Source: Streptomyces sp. NBC_00258 (GTDB lineage Bacteria; Actinomycetota; Actinomycetes; Streptomycetales; Streptomycetaceae). Taken from it: a stretch of DNA of 64,000 bases. The DNA is taken from positions 3,658,001-3,722,000 of the forward strand of contig NZ_CP108081.1 in assembly GCF_036182465.1 (NCBI RefSeq), read 5' to 3'. The notes under the pieces were generated by a model. The model had not been told where the DNA came from, did not search any database, and worked only from the letters and a program-made list of their open reading frames with translations. Shown one piece after another: positions 26,622-35,507 of this stretch (position 1 is its first letter; each line of letters starts with the position of its first letter). Made by a program: the position numbers and the translations under genes.

Positions 26622-28145
26622 TTACTGGGTGTCTCCGCGCTGCGGCTTGATGACCTCGCCGGCCGTGGCCTCCTCACCGCGTCCGAGACGGCTGTGGGAG
26701 CGGCCGTACAGGAAGTACACGAGGAAGCCGAGCGCCATCCAGATGCCGAACCGCAGCCAGGTCTCGGCGGGCAGGTTGAGCATCAGCCAGAGCGAGGCGA
26801 GCACGGAGACGATCGGCAGGAACGGCACCAGCGGGGTGCGGAAGGAGCGGGGCAGTTCGGGGCGGGTGCGGCGGAGGATGATCACGCCGATCGCGACGAC
26901 TACGAACGCGAACAGCGTCCCGATGTTGACCAGTTCGGCGAGCTCGCTGAGGCTGGTGAAGCCCGCGAGGATCGCGATGATCACGCCGAGCAGGATGGTC
27001 GGCCGGTGCGGGGTCTTGAAGCGCGGGTGGACGTGCGAGAAGAAGCGCGGCAGCAGTCCGTCGCGGCTCATCGCGAAGAAGACCCGGGTCTGGCCGAGGA
27101 GCAGGATCATGCAGACCGTCGTGAGGCCGACGGCGGCGCCGAAGCTGATGAAGCCCGCGAACCAGGGGTGCCCGGTGGCCTTGAACGCGTCGGCCAGCGG
27201 TGCGTCCACGGAGAGCTCGGTGTAGTGCTGCATACCGGTCACGACGATCGCCACCGCGACGTACAGCGTGGTGCAGATGATCAGTGAGCCGAGGATGCCG
27301 CGCGGCATGTCCCGCTGTGGGTTACGGGTCTCCTCGGCGGCCGTGGCCACGACGTCGAAGCCGATGAAGGCGAAGAAGACGACGGAGGCGGCGGTGAAGA
27401 TGCCCATCACGCCGAAGTTGGAGGGGGCCCAGCCGAACATCAGCTGGATGAGCGGGGACTGGAGATCGCCGCCGGCCGACACCTCCTGCGCCTTCGGGAT
27501 GAACGGGTCGTAGTTGTCGCCCACGATGAAGAAGGCGCCGGCGATGATGACGACGAGGACGACGGTGACCTTGATGGCGACGACGACCGCGGTGATCCGG
27601 GCGGAGAGCTTCATGCCGATCACGAGGATGCCGGTGAGGACCAGTACGAGGGCGGCGGCGAGGATGTCGAAGCCGAAGCCGTCGGCCCCCTCTCTCCCAC
27701 TGAGGGAAGCCGGCAGGTGCCAGCCCGCGTTGTCCAGCAGCGAGGCGATGTAGCCCGACCAGCCGACGGCGACCACCGCCGTGCCGAGCGCGAACTCCAG
27801 AACGAGGTCCCAGCCGATGATCCAGGCGGGCAGTTCCCCGAGCGAGGCGTACGAGAACGTGTACGCCGAGCCGGCCACCGGGACGGTGGAGGCGAACTCG
27901 GCGTAGCAGAGCGCGGCGAGCGCGCAGACGACCCCGGCGACGACGAAGGCCAGGGCTACGGCGGGACCGGCGTTGTTCTTGGCGACCGTGCCGGTCAGGA
28001 CGAAGATGCCGGTGCCGATGATGACACCGACGCCGAAGACGGTCAGATCCAGCGCGGACAAGGATTTCTTGAGCGCGTGCTCTGGCTCCTCGGTATCGAG
28101 GATGGACTGTTCGACCTTCTTCGTCCTGAAGAGGGTGCTGCTCAC
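26622..28145 (-). CDS. APC-family amino acid permease (cationic amino acid transporter type)
   Basis: The product has 507 residues and about 12-13 membrane helices. The GTG start has GGGAGG before it. The soluble N-terminus is followed by SALDLTVFGVGVIIGTGIFVLTG, the glycine-rich first-helix signature of the amino acid-polyamine-organocation superfamily, in the form found in CAT transporters. FAFIGFDVVATAAEETRNPQRDMP is the other hallmark (helix 6 and its loop). It probably imports amino acids by proton symport or exchange; specificity (basic amino acids by family resemblance) is not certain. It is a single gene; a hairpin separates it from dxs upstream on the same strand. Confidence 0.9.
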   Translation of the reverse strand: MSSTLFRTKKVEQSILDTEEPEHALKKSLSALDLTVFGVGVIIGTGIFVLTGTVAKNNAGPAVALAFVVAGVVCALAALCYAEFASTVPVAGSAYTFSYASLGELPAWIIGWDLVLEFALGTAVVAVGWSGYIASLLDNAGWHLPASLSGREGADGFGFDILAAALVLVLTGILVIGMKLSARITAVVVAIKVTVVLVVIIAGAFFIVGDNYDPFIPKAQEVSAGGDLQSPLIQLMFGWAPSNFGVMGIFTAASVVFFAFIGFDVVATAAEETRNPQRDMPRGILGSLIICTTLYVAVAIVVTGMQHYTELSVDAPLADAFKATGHPWFAGFISFGAAVGLTTVCMILLLGQTRVFFAMSRDGLLPRFFSHVHPRFKTPHRPTILLGVIIAILAGFTSLSELAELVNIGTLFAFVVVAIGVIILRRTRPELPRSFRTPLVPFLPIVSVLASLWLMLNLPAETWLRFGIWMALGFLVYFLYGRSHSRLGRGEEATAGEVIKPQRGDTQ

Positions 28146-28229
28146 GGCGTACCTCCCACGCTTGTCGTCCTCGACATGATCGAGAGGGGGCGTGGTCCGT
28201 ATGCCCCGGCGCGGCAGGTTTCACGCTAA

Positions 28230-28271
28230 TGGGCCGGTTTCACCACCGTAAAGGGTGTGGAAACCGGCCCA
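28230..28271 (-). terminator. terminator hairpin of dxs
   Basis: TGGGCCGGTTTC pairs with GAAACCGGCCCA (12 bp), with further CACC/GGTG pairing inside. It lies about 60 bases beyond the dxs stop codon. Confidence 0.75.
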
Positions 28272-28329
28272 CTCGGCCGTGTGGGTCGCGTGCGGACCCG
28301 ACTGTGCCGGTCGCGTGCGACCCGGCGTG

Positions 28330-30285
28330 TCAGTCGCGGGCGGACTCCACCGTGGCGTGGGCCTGCTCGGTGGGGGTCCCCCCGCTCGAGCGAAGCCGAG
28401 AGTGGGGGAGGCCGTCGAGCTTGGAGACGAGGCCGGTGACCTGCCGGGCGATGTCCGGTGCGGTCAGTCCGATCTCGGCCAGCACCTCCTTGCGGGAGGC
28501 GTGGTCGAGGAAGCGGGGCGGGATGCCGAAGTCGCGCAGCGGCATGTCCACGCCCGCGTCGCGCAGGGCCTGCGCGACGGCCGAACCGACACCGCCGACA
28601 CGGGAGTTGTCCTCGACGGTGACGACCACGCGGTGCTGCTCGGCGAGCGGGGCCATGGCCTCGTCGACGGGCTTGACCCAGCGCGGGTCGACGACGGTCG
28701 TGGAGATGCCCTGCTTGTCGAGGAGGCCGGCGATCTCCAGGCACATCGGAGCGAGGGCGCCGACGGAGACGAGCAGCACGTCCGGGGCGTCGGTGCCCGG
28801 CTCGCGCAGGACGTCCATGCCGCCGATCCGGCCCACGGCGGGTACGGCGGGACCGACCGCACCCTTGGAGAAGCGGACCACGGTCGGCGCGTCGGTGACC
28901 TCGACGGCCTCGCGGAGCTGGGCGCGGACCTGGTCGGCGTCGCGCGGGGCGGCCAGCCGCAGCCCGGGGACGACCTGGAGGATCGACATGTCCCACATGC
29001 CGTTGTGGGAGGCGCCGTCGGTGCCGGTGATGCCGGCCCGGTCGAGGACGAAGGTGACGCCGCACTTGTGCAGGGCCACGTCCATCAGGACCTGGTCGAA
29101 GGCGCGGTTGAGGAAGGTCGCGTACACGGCGAAGACGGGGTGCAGGCCGCCGGTGGCGAGTCCGGCCGCCGAGACGGCCGCGTGCTGCTCGGCGATGCCG
29201 ACGTCGTACACCCGGTCCGGGAAGGCCTTGGCGAACTTGTCGAGGCCGACCGGCTGGAGCATGGCGGCCGTGATGGCGACGACGTCCTCTCGCTCCTTGC
29301 CGAGCTTGACCATCTCCTCGCCGAAGACGGACGTCCAGTCGGCACCGGAGGAGGCGATCGGCAGGCCCGTGTCGGGGTGGATCTTGCCGACGGCGTGGAA
29401 GCGGTCCGCCTCGTCCTGGAGGGCGGGCTGGTAGCCACGGCCCTTCTCGGTGAGGCAGTGCACGATGACGGGGCCGCCGAAGCGCTTGGCGCGGACGAGC
29501 GCGGACTCCAGGGCCTCGATGTCGTGGCCGTCGATGGGGCCGACGTACTTCAGGCCCAGGTCCTCGAACATGCCCTGCGGGGCGATGAAGTCCTTGAGGC
29601 CCTTCTTGGCGCCGTGCAGGGTCTCGTAGAGCGGCTTTCCGACGACGGGCGTGCGCTCCAGGATGTCCTTGCCCCGGGCCAGGAAACGCTCGTAGCCGTC
29701 GGTGGTGCGCAGGGTCGCCAGGTGGTTGGCGAGGCCGCCGATGGTGGGGGCGTACGACCGCTCGTTGTCGTTGACGACGATGACGAGGGGGCGGTCCTTG
29801 GCGTCGGCGATGTTGTTGAGCGCCTCCCAGGCCATGCCGCCGGTGAGGGCTCCGTCGCCGATGACGGCGACGACGTGGTCCTCTTTTCGGAGGACCTCGT
29901 TGGCTTTCGCGAGGCCGTCGGCCCAGCCGAGGACCGTGGAGGCGTGCGAGTTCTCGATGACGTCGTGCTCGGACTCCGCCTGCGAGGGGTAGCCGGACAG
30001 GCCGCCCTTCATCTTCAGCTTCGAGAAGTCCTGGCGGCCCGTGAGCAGCTTGTGCACATAGGACTGGTGTCCCGTGTCCCACAGGACTCTGTCCTTCGGG
30101 GACTCGAAGACGCGGTGCAACGCGATGGTGAGCTCCACGACACCGAGGTTCGGGCCGAGGTGGCCGCCGGTCTTGGAGACCTCTTCGACGAGGAAGGTCC
30201 GGATCTCGCCTGCCAGCTGGTCCAGCTGCTCCAGGCTGAGCCGGTCCAGATCGCGCGGTCCCCTGATGCGGGTCAGCAGCGGCAC
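28330..30285 (-). CDS. dxs: 1-deoxy-D-xylulose-5-phosphate synthase
   Basis: The product has 651 residues. The GTG at 30285 is chosen because AAGGAGG lies just upstream and the protein then begins MPLLTRIRGPRDLDRLSLEQ, the usual Dxs start. The enzyme condenses pyruvate and glyceraldehyde-3-phosphate to DXP, the first step of the MEP isoprenoid pathway, using thiamine diphosphate. Seen are the DTGHQSYVHKLLTGR histidine, the GDGALTGGMAWEALNN thiamine-binding motif, a DRAGITGTDGASHNG central segment and the C-terminal transketolase-like domain. Near the end a dispersed 40-bp DNA repeat has been taken into the frame, adding about 13 residues (LPHSRLRSSGGTP) after the normal SKLDG end region. The extension is at the periphery and should not affect catalysis. 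Confidence 0.94.
   Translation of the reverse strand: MPLLTRIRGPRDLDRLSLEQLDQLAGEIRTFLVEEVSKTGGHLGPNLGVVELTIALHRVFESPKDRVLWDTGHQSYVHKLLTGRQDFSKLKMKGGLSGYPSQAESEHDVIENSHASTVLGWADGLAKANEVLRKEDHVVAVIGDGALTGGMAWEALNNIADAKDRPLVIVVNDNERSYAPTIGGLANHLATLRTTDGYERFLARGKDILERTPVVGKPLYETLHGAKKGLKDFIAPQGMFEDLGLKYVGPIDGHDIEALESALVRAKRFGGPVIVHCLTEKGRGYQPALQDEADRFHAVGKIHPDTGLPIASSGADWTSVFGEEMVKLGKEREDVVAITAAMLQPVGLDKFAKAFPDRVYDVGIAEQHAAVSAAGLATGGLHPVFAVYATFLNRAFDQVLMDVALHKCGVTFVLDRAGITGTDGASHNGMWDMSILQVVPGLRLAAPRDADQVRAQLREAVEVTDAPTVVRFSKGAVGPAVPAVGRIGGMDVLREPGTDAPDVLLVSVGALAPMCLEIAGLLDKQGISTTVVDPRWVKPVDEAMAPLAEQHRVVVTVEDNSRVGGVGSAVAQALRDAGVDMPLRDFGIPPRFLDHASRKEVLAEIGLTAPDIARQVTGLVSKLDGLPHSRLRSSGGTPTEQAHATVESARD
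28371..28410. repeat. dispersed palindromic repeat inserted in the dxs 3' end
   Basis: The stretch starts TGGGGGTCCCCCCGCTCGAG and ends GAAGCCGAGAGTGGGGGAG. The outer arms pair (CCCCC with GGGGG, CTCG with CGAG), giving a cruciform-like 40-mer. The same type of GCTCGAGCGAAGCCGAG repeat is widespread between Streptomyces genes, by recollection; here it lies inside the reading frame of dxs. Confidence 0.65.
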
Positions 30286-30446
30286 CCGTGCCTCCTTGCA
30301 GTAGAGCTGATCGAGCTTTGCCGGGTCTGTCGAGTCTAATGTTCCGCCTTTCACGGCGGCGGCCGGGCTGTGCGTCGTACGTCACGCGTTCGGCCGTAAA
30401 ACATCTCGCCCACGGCTCCCGCCACCAAACGCACACGGCCAGACGA

Positions 30447-30480
30447 AAGTGCCCGACACCGCCATTGGTGTCGGGCACTT
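30447..30480 (-). terminator. terminator of the xylFGH operon
   Basis: A perfect 14-bp stem (AAGTGCCCGACACC with GGTGTCGGGCACTT) and a 6-base loop, about 95 bases beyond the xylH stop codon. Confidence 0.8.
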
Positions 30481-30502
30481 GTCCGAAGGGGGCTTCGCCC
30501 CT

Positions 30503-30546
30503 AAGGGGCGCGGGGAACCGCGCGACCAGCCACAGCCGGCCCGCAG
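30503..30546 (+). repeat. dispersed intergenic repeat, copy 4
   Basis: AGGGGCGCGGGGAACCGCGCG then ACCAGCCACAGCC and CCCGCAG: one substitution in the core (ACC for ACT) makes the self-pairing GCGCGG-AA-CCGCGC perfect. It sits between the xylH stop codon and the xyl terminator. Confidence 0.75.
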
Positions 30547-30574
30547 CTCTCCACAACCGTCAGGCCATGTACTG

Positions 30575-31867
30575 CTACGCGCGACCCGCGGTCTTCTGGG
30601 TCTTGCGGGTGATGGAGTCGATGACAACCGTGGCCAGAAGCACACCACCAGTGATCATGTATTGAACCGGCGTGGCGATGCCCTCGAGAGCCAGCCCGTA
30701 CTGGATCGACGTGATCACCATGACACCGAGAAGCGCGTTCCACGTACGCCCGCGCCCACCGAAGAGGCTGGTGCCACCGATGACCGCCGCCGCGATGACG
30801 TTCATCAGAAGGTCACCCGCACCGGCGCTCTGGTTGGCCGCCGCGATCTTCGAGGACCAGAACAGACCGCCCACCGCGGCGAAGAAGCCCGCGATGGCGA
30901 AGACCGAGACCCGTACCGCCGTGACGTTGATACCGGCACGACGGGACGCCTCGACGCTGCCGCCGAGCGCGAAGATCTTGCGGCCGTAGGTCGTGCGGCG
31001 CAGCACGAAGTCCGTGATCACCAGGACCAGGACGAACAGCAGCAGCGCCAGGGGCAGACCCTTGTACTGGTTGAACATGATCGCCGCGGCGAAGGCGACG
31101 ACCGCGAGGATCGCGGTGCGCACCACGATGTCGATGAGCGGCCGGGCCGGGATGCCCGCCGCCTCACGACGGCGGCTGTCCAGGAACGAGGTGACGAAGA
31201 AGAGCGCCACCGCGACCACCGCGAGCCCGTAGGCGGCCGCGACGTCCGAGAAGTAGTACGTGGTCAGCTTGCCGACCACGCCGTCGCCGTCGAGGTTGAT
31301 CGTGCCGTTCTCGCCCAGGATCTGGAGCATGAAGCCGAGCCAGAACAGCAGGCCGGCCAGCGTGACCGCGAACGCGGGCGCGCCGATCCTGGCGAAGAAG
31401 AAGCCGTGGATCGCACCGATGGCCGCACCGCTGGCGAGGGCGATGAGCACCGACAGCCACTCGTTCACGCCGTTCGTGACGCTGAGCACGGCGGTGATGG
31501 CGCCCGCCACACCGCTGACCGAGCCGACCGACAGGTCGATCTCGCCGAGCAGCAGCACGAAGATGATGCCGACGGACATCATGCCGGTGGCGACCATCGC
31601 GACGGCGATGTTGTTGAGGTTCTCGGCCGAGAGGAAGGCCGAGTTGAGGCTCTGGAAGATGACGCAGATGACGATCAGGCCGACGACGACCGGGATCGAG
31701 CCCAGGTCACCGGCCCGCATCTTGCGCTTGAACTCGTCGAGGTAGCCGGCGAAGCCTCGCTCGCGCACCAGCAGCCGGGGGTCGACGGCGACATCGGCGC
31801 CCGCGGCGGCCTCGGGGTTCTCGACGACGTGGTCGTCGGGAGTGGCGGAGGTCTTGTCGATGCTCAC
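30575..31867 (-). CDS. xylH: xylose/ribose-type ABC transporter permease
   Basis: The product has 430 residues and about 10 membrane helices. GTG start overlapping the xylG stop codon (GTGA), so translation is coupled. It belongs to the RbsC/XylH branch of sugar permeases (carbohydrate uptake family 2): LLGEIDLSVGSVSGVAGAI and a late GRGRTWNALLGVMVITSIQYGLAL are typical. The length matches XylH rather than the shorter RbsC. Last gene of xylFGH. In S. coelicolor this operon (next to rok7B7) encodes xylose uptake and is repressed by Rok7B7; the assignment is by gene order and family. Confidence 0.9.
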   Translation of the reverse strand: MSIDKTSATPDDHVVENPEAAAGADVAVDPRLLVRERGFAGYLDEFKRKMRAGDLGSIPVVVGLIVICVIFQSLNSAFLSAENLNNIAVAMVATGMMSVGIIFVLLLGEIDLSVGSVSGVAGAITAVLSVTNGVNEWLSVLIALASGAAIGAIHGFFFARIGAPAFAVTLAGLLFWLGFMLQILGENGTINLDGDGVVGKLTTYYFSDVAAAYGLAVVAVALFFVTSFLDSRRREAAGIPARPLIDIVVRTAILAVVAFAAAIMFNQYKGLPLALLLFVLVLVITDFVLRRTTYGRKIFALGGSVEASRRAGINVTAVRVSVFAIAGFFAAVGGLFWSSKIAAANQSAGAGDLLMNVIAAAVIGGTSLFGGRGRTWNALLGVMVITSIQYGLALEGIATPVQYMITGGVLLATVVIDSITRKTQKTAGRA

Positions 31868-32646
31868 TTCTGAGCCTCCCCGTTGCTGCGCGCCGCACGA
31901 CGGGTCACGGCGTTGTCCGTGGCACCGGTGATGGCGGAAATGATCTCTTCCTGCGAGGTGGTCTTGACCTCGAAGACGCCGTTGTTGCGGCCGAGCCGGA
32001 GCACGGCCACCTTGTCGGCGACGGCCTTGACGTCGGCCATGTTGTGGCTGATGAGCAGGACCGCGTGGCCGCGCTCGCGCAGCCGCTCGACCAGGTCGAG
32101 GACCTGGGCGGTCTGCTCGACACCGAGGGCCGCGGTGGGCTCGTCGAGGATGACCAGCTTGGGCGCGCCGAGCATGGAGCGGGCGATGGCCACCGTCTGG
32201 CGCTGACCGCCGGAGAGCGAGGCGATCGGGATGCGCACGCTGGGAATGCGGATCGACAGCGTCTGGAGCAGCTCGCGGGAGCGGCGCTCCATCTCGACCT
32301 CGTCCAGGATGCCGCGCTTCTTCAGCTCACGGCCCAGGTAGAGGTTGCCGACGACGTCGATGTTGTCGCACAGCGCGAGGTCCTGGTAGACGGTCGCGAT
32401 GCCCAGGTGCTGGGCGTCGTGCGGCTTGTTGATCTGGACGGTCTTGCCGTCCCATTCGATGACGCCCTCATCGATGGGGTGCACGCCGGCGATCGTCTTC
32501 ACCAGCGTGGATTTTCCGGCGCCGTTGTCGCCGACCAGGGCGACCACCTCGCCGGCGTGGACCTCGAGCTCTACGTCGGTGAGCGCCTGGACGGCACCGA
32601 ACCGCTTCGAGACCCCGCGCAACGCCAGGACAGGCGTAGCGGACAC
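31864..32646 (-). CDS. xylG: xylose/ribose-type ABC transporter ATP-binding protein
   Basis: The product has 260 residues. The GTG at 32646 is preferred: it gives MSATPVLALRGVSKRFG with GAAGGAG nine bases upstream, whereas the ATG three codons earlier lies directly against that site. The protein holds one nucleotide-binding domain, with Walker A GDNGAGKST, signature LSGGQRQTVAIARSML and Walker B LVILDEP. One domain only, unlike the double-domain RbsA/XylG of enteric bacteria, as is usual in this Streptomyces operon. It powers sugar import through XylH at the membrane. Overlaps the xylH start. Confidence 0.9.
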   Translation of the reverse strand: MSATPVLALRGVSKRFGAVQALTDVELEVHAGEVVALVGDNGAGKSTLVKTIAGVHPIDEGVIEWDGKTVQINKPHDAQHLGIATVYQDLALCDNIDVVGNLYLGRELKKRGILDEVEMERRSRELLQTLSIRIPSVRIPIASLSGGQRQTVAIARSMLGAPKLVILDEPTAALGVEQTAQVLDLVERLRERGHAVLLISHNMADVKAVADKVAVLRLGRNNGVFEVKTTSQEEIISAITGATDNAVTRRAARSNGEAQK

Positions 32647-32798
32647 GTTAACCATCTCCTTCGCCGCCTGACCCGGCGGGAGGTTGTGCAGAAGAATTGG
32701 GGGAGGGAGGAAGTTTTCCGTCCGGCGCCCCGCCCTAGCTTGCGGGGCTGGTGGTTGCGGGGCGCCGGAGGAGCTTCGAGTACGCGAGCCCCGGACGG

Positions 32799-32853
32799 GA
32801 TTCCCTGCGGGAATCAAGCCTCGTACGGGAATCCGATGATGAATTCCCGTACG
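32799..32853 (-). promoter_or_regulatory. two hairpins between xylF and xylG
   Basis: GATTCCC-TGC-GGGAATC (32799-32815) and the 11-bp stem CGTACGGGAAT / ATTCCCGTACG (32822-32853) lie in the 229-base gap after the binding-protein gene. Such intercistronic hairpins commonly stabilise the upstream message or partly terminate, giving more binding protein than permease. Confidence 0.6.
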
Positions 32854-32875
32854 CGGTAAGGGACTTGCGTTTTGG

Positions 32876-33991
32876 CTACTTGAGACCGATCTTGTCGCAG
32901 GCGGTCTTGAACTTCGCCGTGCAGATCTCGTCGACCGTGTAGATGCCGTCCTTGATGACGGTGTCGTTGATGTTGTCCTTGGTCAGCGACACGACGGGGA
33001 CGAGCACCGACGGGACGCCCTTGGTGGTCGGGCTGTCGACCGAGTCCTTGGCGATGGAGTCGAGCTTCTCGCCCTTGGCGAGGGCGACGGCCATCTCCGC
33101 GGCGACGTCCGCCTCCTGCGGGTAGGGCTTGTAGACGCTCATGTACTGCTCACCCGAGACGATGCGCTGCACACCGGCGAGCTCGGCGTCCTGGCCGGTG
33201 ACCGGCGGGAGCGGGGAGACGTCCGCGGCCTTCAGGGCCGTGATGATGCCGCCCGCCATGCCGTCGTTGGCGGAGTAGACGCCGACGATGTTGTTCTTGC
33301 CGATCGCGGAGATCGCGCCTTCCATGTTGGCGTTGGCGTTCTCCGGCTTCCACTCCTTGGTGTCGTACGACTTCGCGATGGCGACCTTGCCCTCGAGCTC
33401 GGACAGCGCGCCCTTCTTGAAGAGGGCGGCGTTCGGGTCGGTGACCGCGCCGTTCATCATGACGATCTTCGCGGAGGGCTTGGCCTTGTCGCCCAGGGCC
33501 TCCAGGAGCGCCTTGCCCTGGACGCGGCCGACCTCTTCGTTGTCGAAGGAGGTGTAGGCGTCGATCGGGCCCTCGGCCAGACGGTCGTACGCGACGACGG
33601 GGATGCCGGCGTCCTTGGCCTTCTTCACGCCGTTGGCGATGGCCTTGGAGTCCACCGCGTCCACGATCAGCACGTCCACCTTGTTGGTGATCATCGTGTC
33701 GACCTGCTGGGACTGCGTGGTGGCGTCCTGCTTGGCGTTGGCGTAGACGATCTCGCCCTTGTTGTTCGTGAGCTCCTTGACCTTCTTCTCGATCAGGGGC
33801 TTGTCGAACTTCTCGTACCGAGCGGTCTGGTTCTCCGGAAGGAGGAGGCCGACCTTGATGGCGTCACCCTTGGCCGCGGACTTCGTGCTGTCACCGTCGC
33901 CGGCCTCGTCGGCACTGCCACAGGCAGCCAGCGAGACAGCCATCGCACCTGCGGCAACAGCAAAGGCGGCGCGACGCATACGCGTATTCAC
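32876..33991 (-). CDS. xylF: xylose/ribose-type ABC transporter sugar-binding lipoprotein
   Basis: The product has 371 residues. GTG start with AGGGAGG upstream. Signal peptide with lipobox VSLAAC (Cys24), then a short Asp/Ser linker and a type I periplasmic-binding fold (Peripla_BP_4): AIKVGLLLPENQTARYEKFD, VDVLIVDAVDSKAIAN, GIPVVAYDRLAEG. It is anchored to the outer face of the membrane and delivers sugar to XylGH. First gene of the operon, with a promoter in the gap to rok7B7. Xylose is the likely ligand by operon identity; ribose or other pentoses are not excluded. Confidence 0.9.
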   Translation of the reverse strand: MNTRMRRAAFAVAAGAMAVSLAACGSADEAGDGDSTKSAAKGDAIKVGLLLPENQTARYEKFDKPLIEKKVKELTNNKGEIVYANAKQDATTQSQQVDTMITNKVDVLIVDAVDSKAIANGVKKAKDAGIPVVAYDRLAEGPIDAYTSFDNEEVGRVQGKALLEALGDKAKPSAKIVMMNGAVTDPNAALFKKGALSELEGKVAIAKSYDTKEWKPENANANMEGAISAIGKNNIVGVYSANDGMAGGIITALKAADVSPLPPVTGQDAELAGVQRIVSGEQYMSVYKPYPQEADVAAEMAVALAKGEKLDSIAKDSVDSPTTKGVPSVLVPVVSLTKDNINDTVIKDGIYTVDEICTAKFKTACDKIGLK

Positions 33992-34112
33992 TTCAGAAAC
34001 CTCCCTGACGAGGCCGCGACGTTGCGGCCGAGGTGGCTGGAAGTCAACTCGGCCACAAGTGCGACGTCAAGAAGTAAATCCTTAACGAGATGGCAACGGT
34101 GCCATCCGTTCT

Positions 34113-35312
34113 CTAAGTGAAGGCAGGCGTGGCCGTGGTGAGCGAACCGTCCAAAAGGGTTGAATCGCCCATCTCGCTGAGTGCGAGAGCGAGCGCCCCG
34201 AGGACCTCCGCCCGGCCGCCAAGTGCCCCTGGCAGAACGGATAGTTGACGTGCCGCACTGGGGATCGCATAGCGGCCGACGGACTCCCTTATGGGCCCGA
34301 GCACGAGCTCTCCGGCCTCAGCGAGATCACCGCCGAGAACCACGCGACTCGGGTTGAGCAAGTTGCAGAGATTGGCGACTCCACTGCCGATGTGTCGGCC
34401 GACGTCGGCGATCACCCGACGGCAGCCAGGGTCTCCGTCCCTCGCCAGTCGTACGACACCTTCCATGGTCAGGTCCGTGCCGTGGCTGGACTGCAGGAGC
34501 GGCAGCACATAGCGTGCCGCCGCGAAGGTCTCCAGGCAGCCCCGGTTGCCGCAGCGACAGACCGGGCCGGACTCGTCAAGAGTAATATGCCCGATTTCTC
34601 CCGCTGTGCCACCCGGGCCACGGTAGATCTTGCCGCTGATCACCAGTCCGGCGCCGACACCGCTGGCGACCTTGATGTATGCCAGGTCCCGTACGCCCCG
34701 GCCGCTCCCCCAGACGAGTTCGCCGAGGGCTCCCAGGTTGGCGTCGTTGTCGACGTGCACCGGCACACCGAGCCGTCCGCCCATCTCCTCGGCGGGCTTG
34801 GTGCCGGTCCAGCCCGGCAGGATGGCGGTGGAGCCGAGCGTCCCGGACTCCACGTCGATCGGCCCCGGCACGCCGAGCCCGACGCCCGCGATCTTCGTAC
34901 GGTCCACGCCGGTGGCCGCGATCAGGCGGCTGACCAGCTGTTCCGCCCGGTCGAAGCCCTGTGCGGCGGAGGCGTCCACGTCGAGTGGCTCGGACTCCTC
35001 GGCGAGGACCTGATGGGCGAGGTTGCCGACCGCGACGCGCAGATGCGTGTGCCCGAAGTCGACGCCGATCACAATGCCGGCATCGCCGCTGAGACTGACG
35101 CTGCGCGCCCTCCGGCCGCCCGCCGAGGTGGGCGTGACCTCGACCGTTCCGCCGTCCTTCAGCTCCCGGACGATGTTGGAGACCGTGGCCGCGGACAGGC
35201 CCGTGGTCCTCGCGATCTCGGCCTGCGTGAGCGACCCGGCCAGGCGCACCGCGCGTACGACCCGTTCGAGATTGGCTCGGTGCAGCGACGACTGCGACCC
35301 CGGAGTCTCCAC
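34113..35312 (-). CDS. rok7B7: ROK-family transcriptional regulator, Rok7B7 type
   Basis: The product has 399 residues from a GTG preceded by AGGAGG at the right distance; an ATG 17 codons upstream lacks this. A winged helix-turn-helix (about 12-60, TQAEIARTTGLSAATVSNIV) is followed by a ROK sugar-kinase-like domain. The ATP-type loop is VIGVDFGHTHLR, and the ROK zinc site is His242 with CRCGNRGC cysteines 252, 254 and 259. The kinase Asp of the DND motif (VDNDAN) is kept. Flanked by xylFGH and ngcGFE, exactly as Rok7B7 in S. coelicolor, where it represses xylFGH and affects carbon catabolite repression, development and antibiotics. It probably senses a sugar or sugar phosphate. Confidence 0.92.
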   Translation of the reverse strand: METPGSQSSLHRANLERVVRAVRLAGSLTQAEIARTTGLSAATVSNIVRELKDGGTVEVTPTSAGGRRARSVSLSGDAGIVIGVDFGHTHLRVAVGNLAHQVLAEESEPLDVDASAAQGFDRAEQLVSRLIAATGVDRTKIAGVGLGVPGPIDVESGTLGSTAILPGWTGTKPAEEMGGRLGVPVHVDNDANLGALGELVWGSGRGVRDLAYIKVASGVGAGLVISGKIYRGPGGTAGEIGHITLDESGPVCRCGNRGCLETFAAARYVLPLLQSSHGTDLTMEGVVRLARDGDPGCRRVIADVGRHIGSGVANLCNLLNPSRVVLGGDLAEAGELVLGPIRESVGRYAIPSAARQLSVLPGALGGRAEVLGALALALSEMGDSTLLDGSLTTATPAFT

Positions 35313-35448
35313 GACGACCTCCTGCGTACGGGGTCGCCTCAGTGAGACCCCGTCTATGTCCAACTAGTGAACTCTAAGCTGAGCCGTTTGGGTTGCCTCC
35401 CGTCAAGAGGTTGAGCAAGAGAGGGGCGCGCCGGCGCCCGCACACACA

Positions 35449-35481
35449 AGGGTGGCCCCGGCGCCAATCCGGGACCACCCT
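35449..35481 (-). terminator. terminator of ngcEFG
   Basis: AGGGTGGCCCCGG pairs with CCGGGACCACCCT (12 of 13) across a 7-base loop, 27 bases beyond the ngcG stop codon. Confidence 0.75.
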
Positions 35482-35507
35482 CGCAAACCGAACCGACGGC
35501 CGAACCG

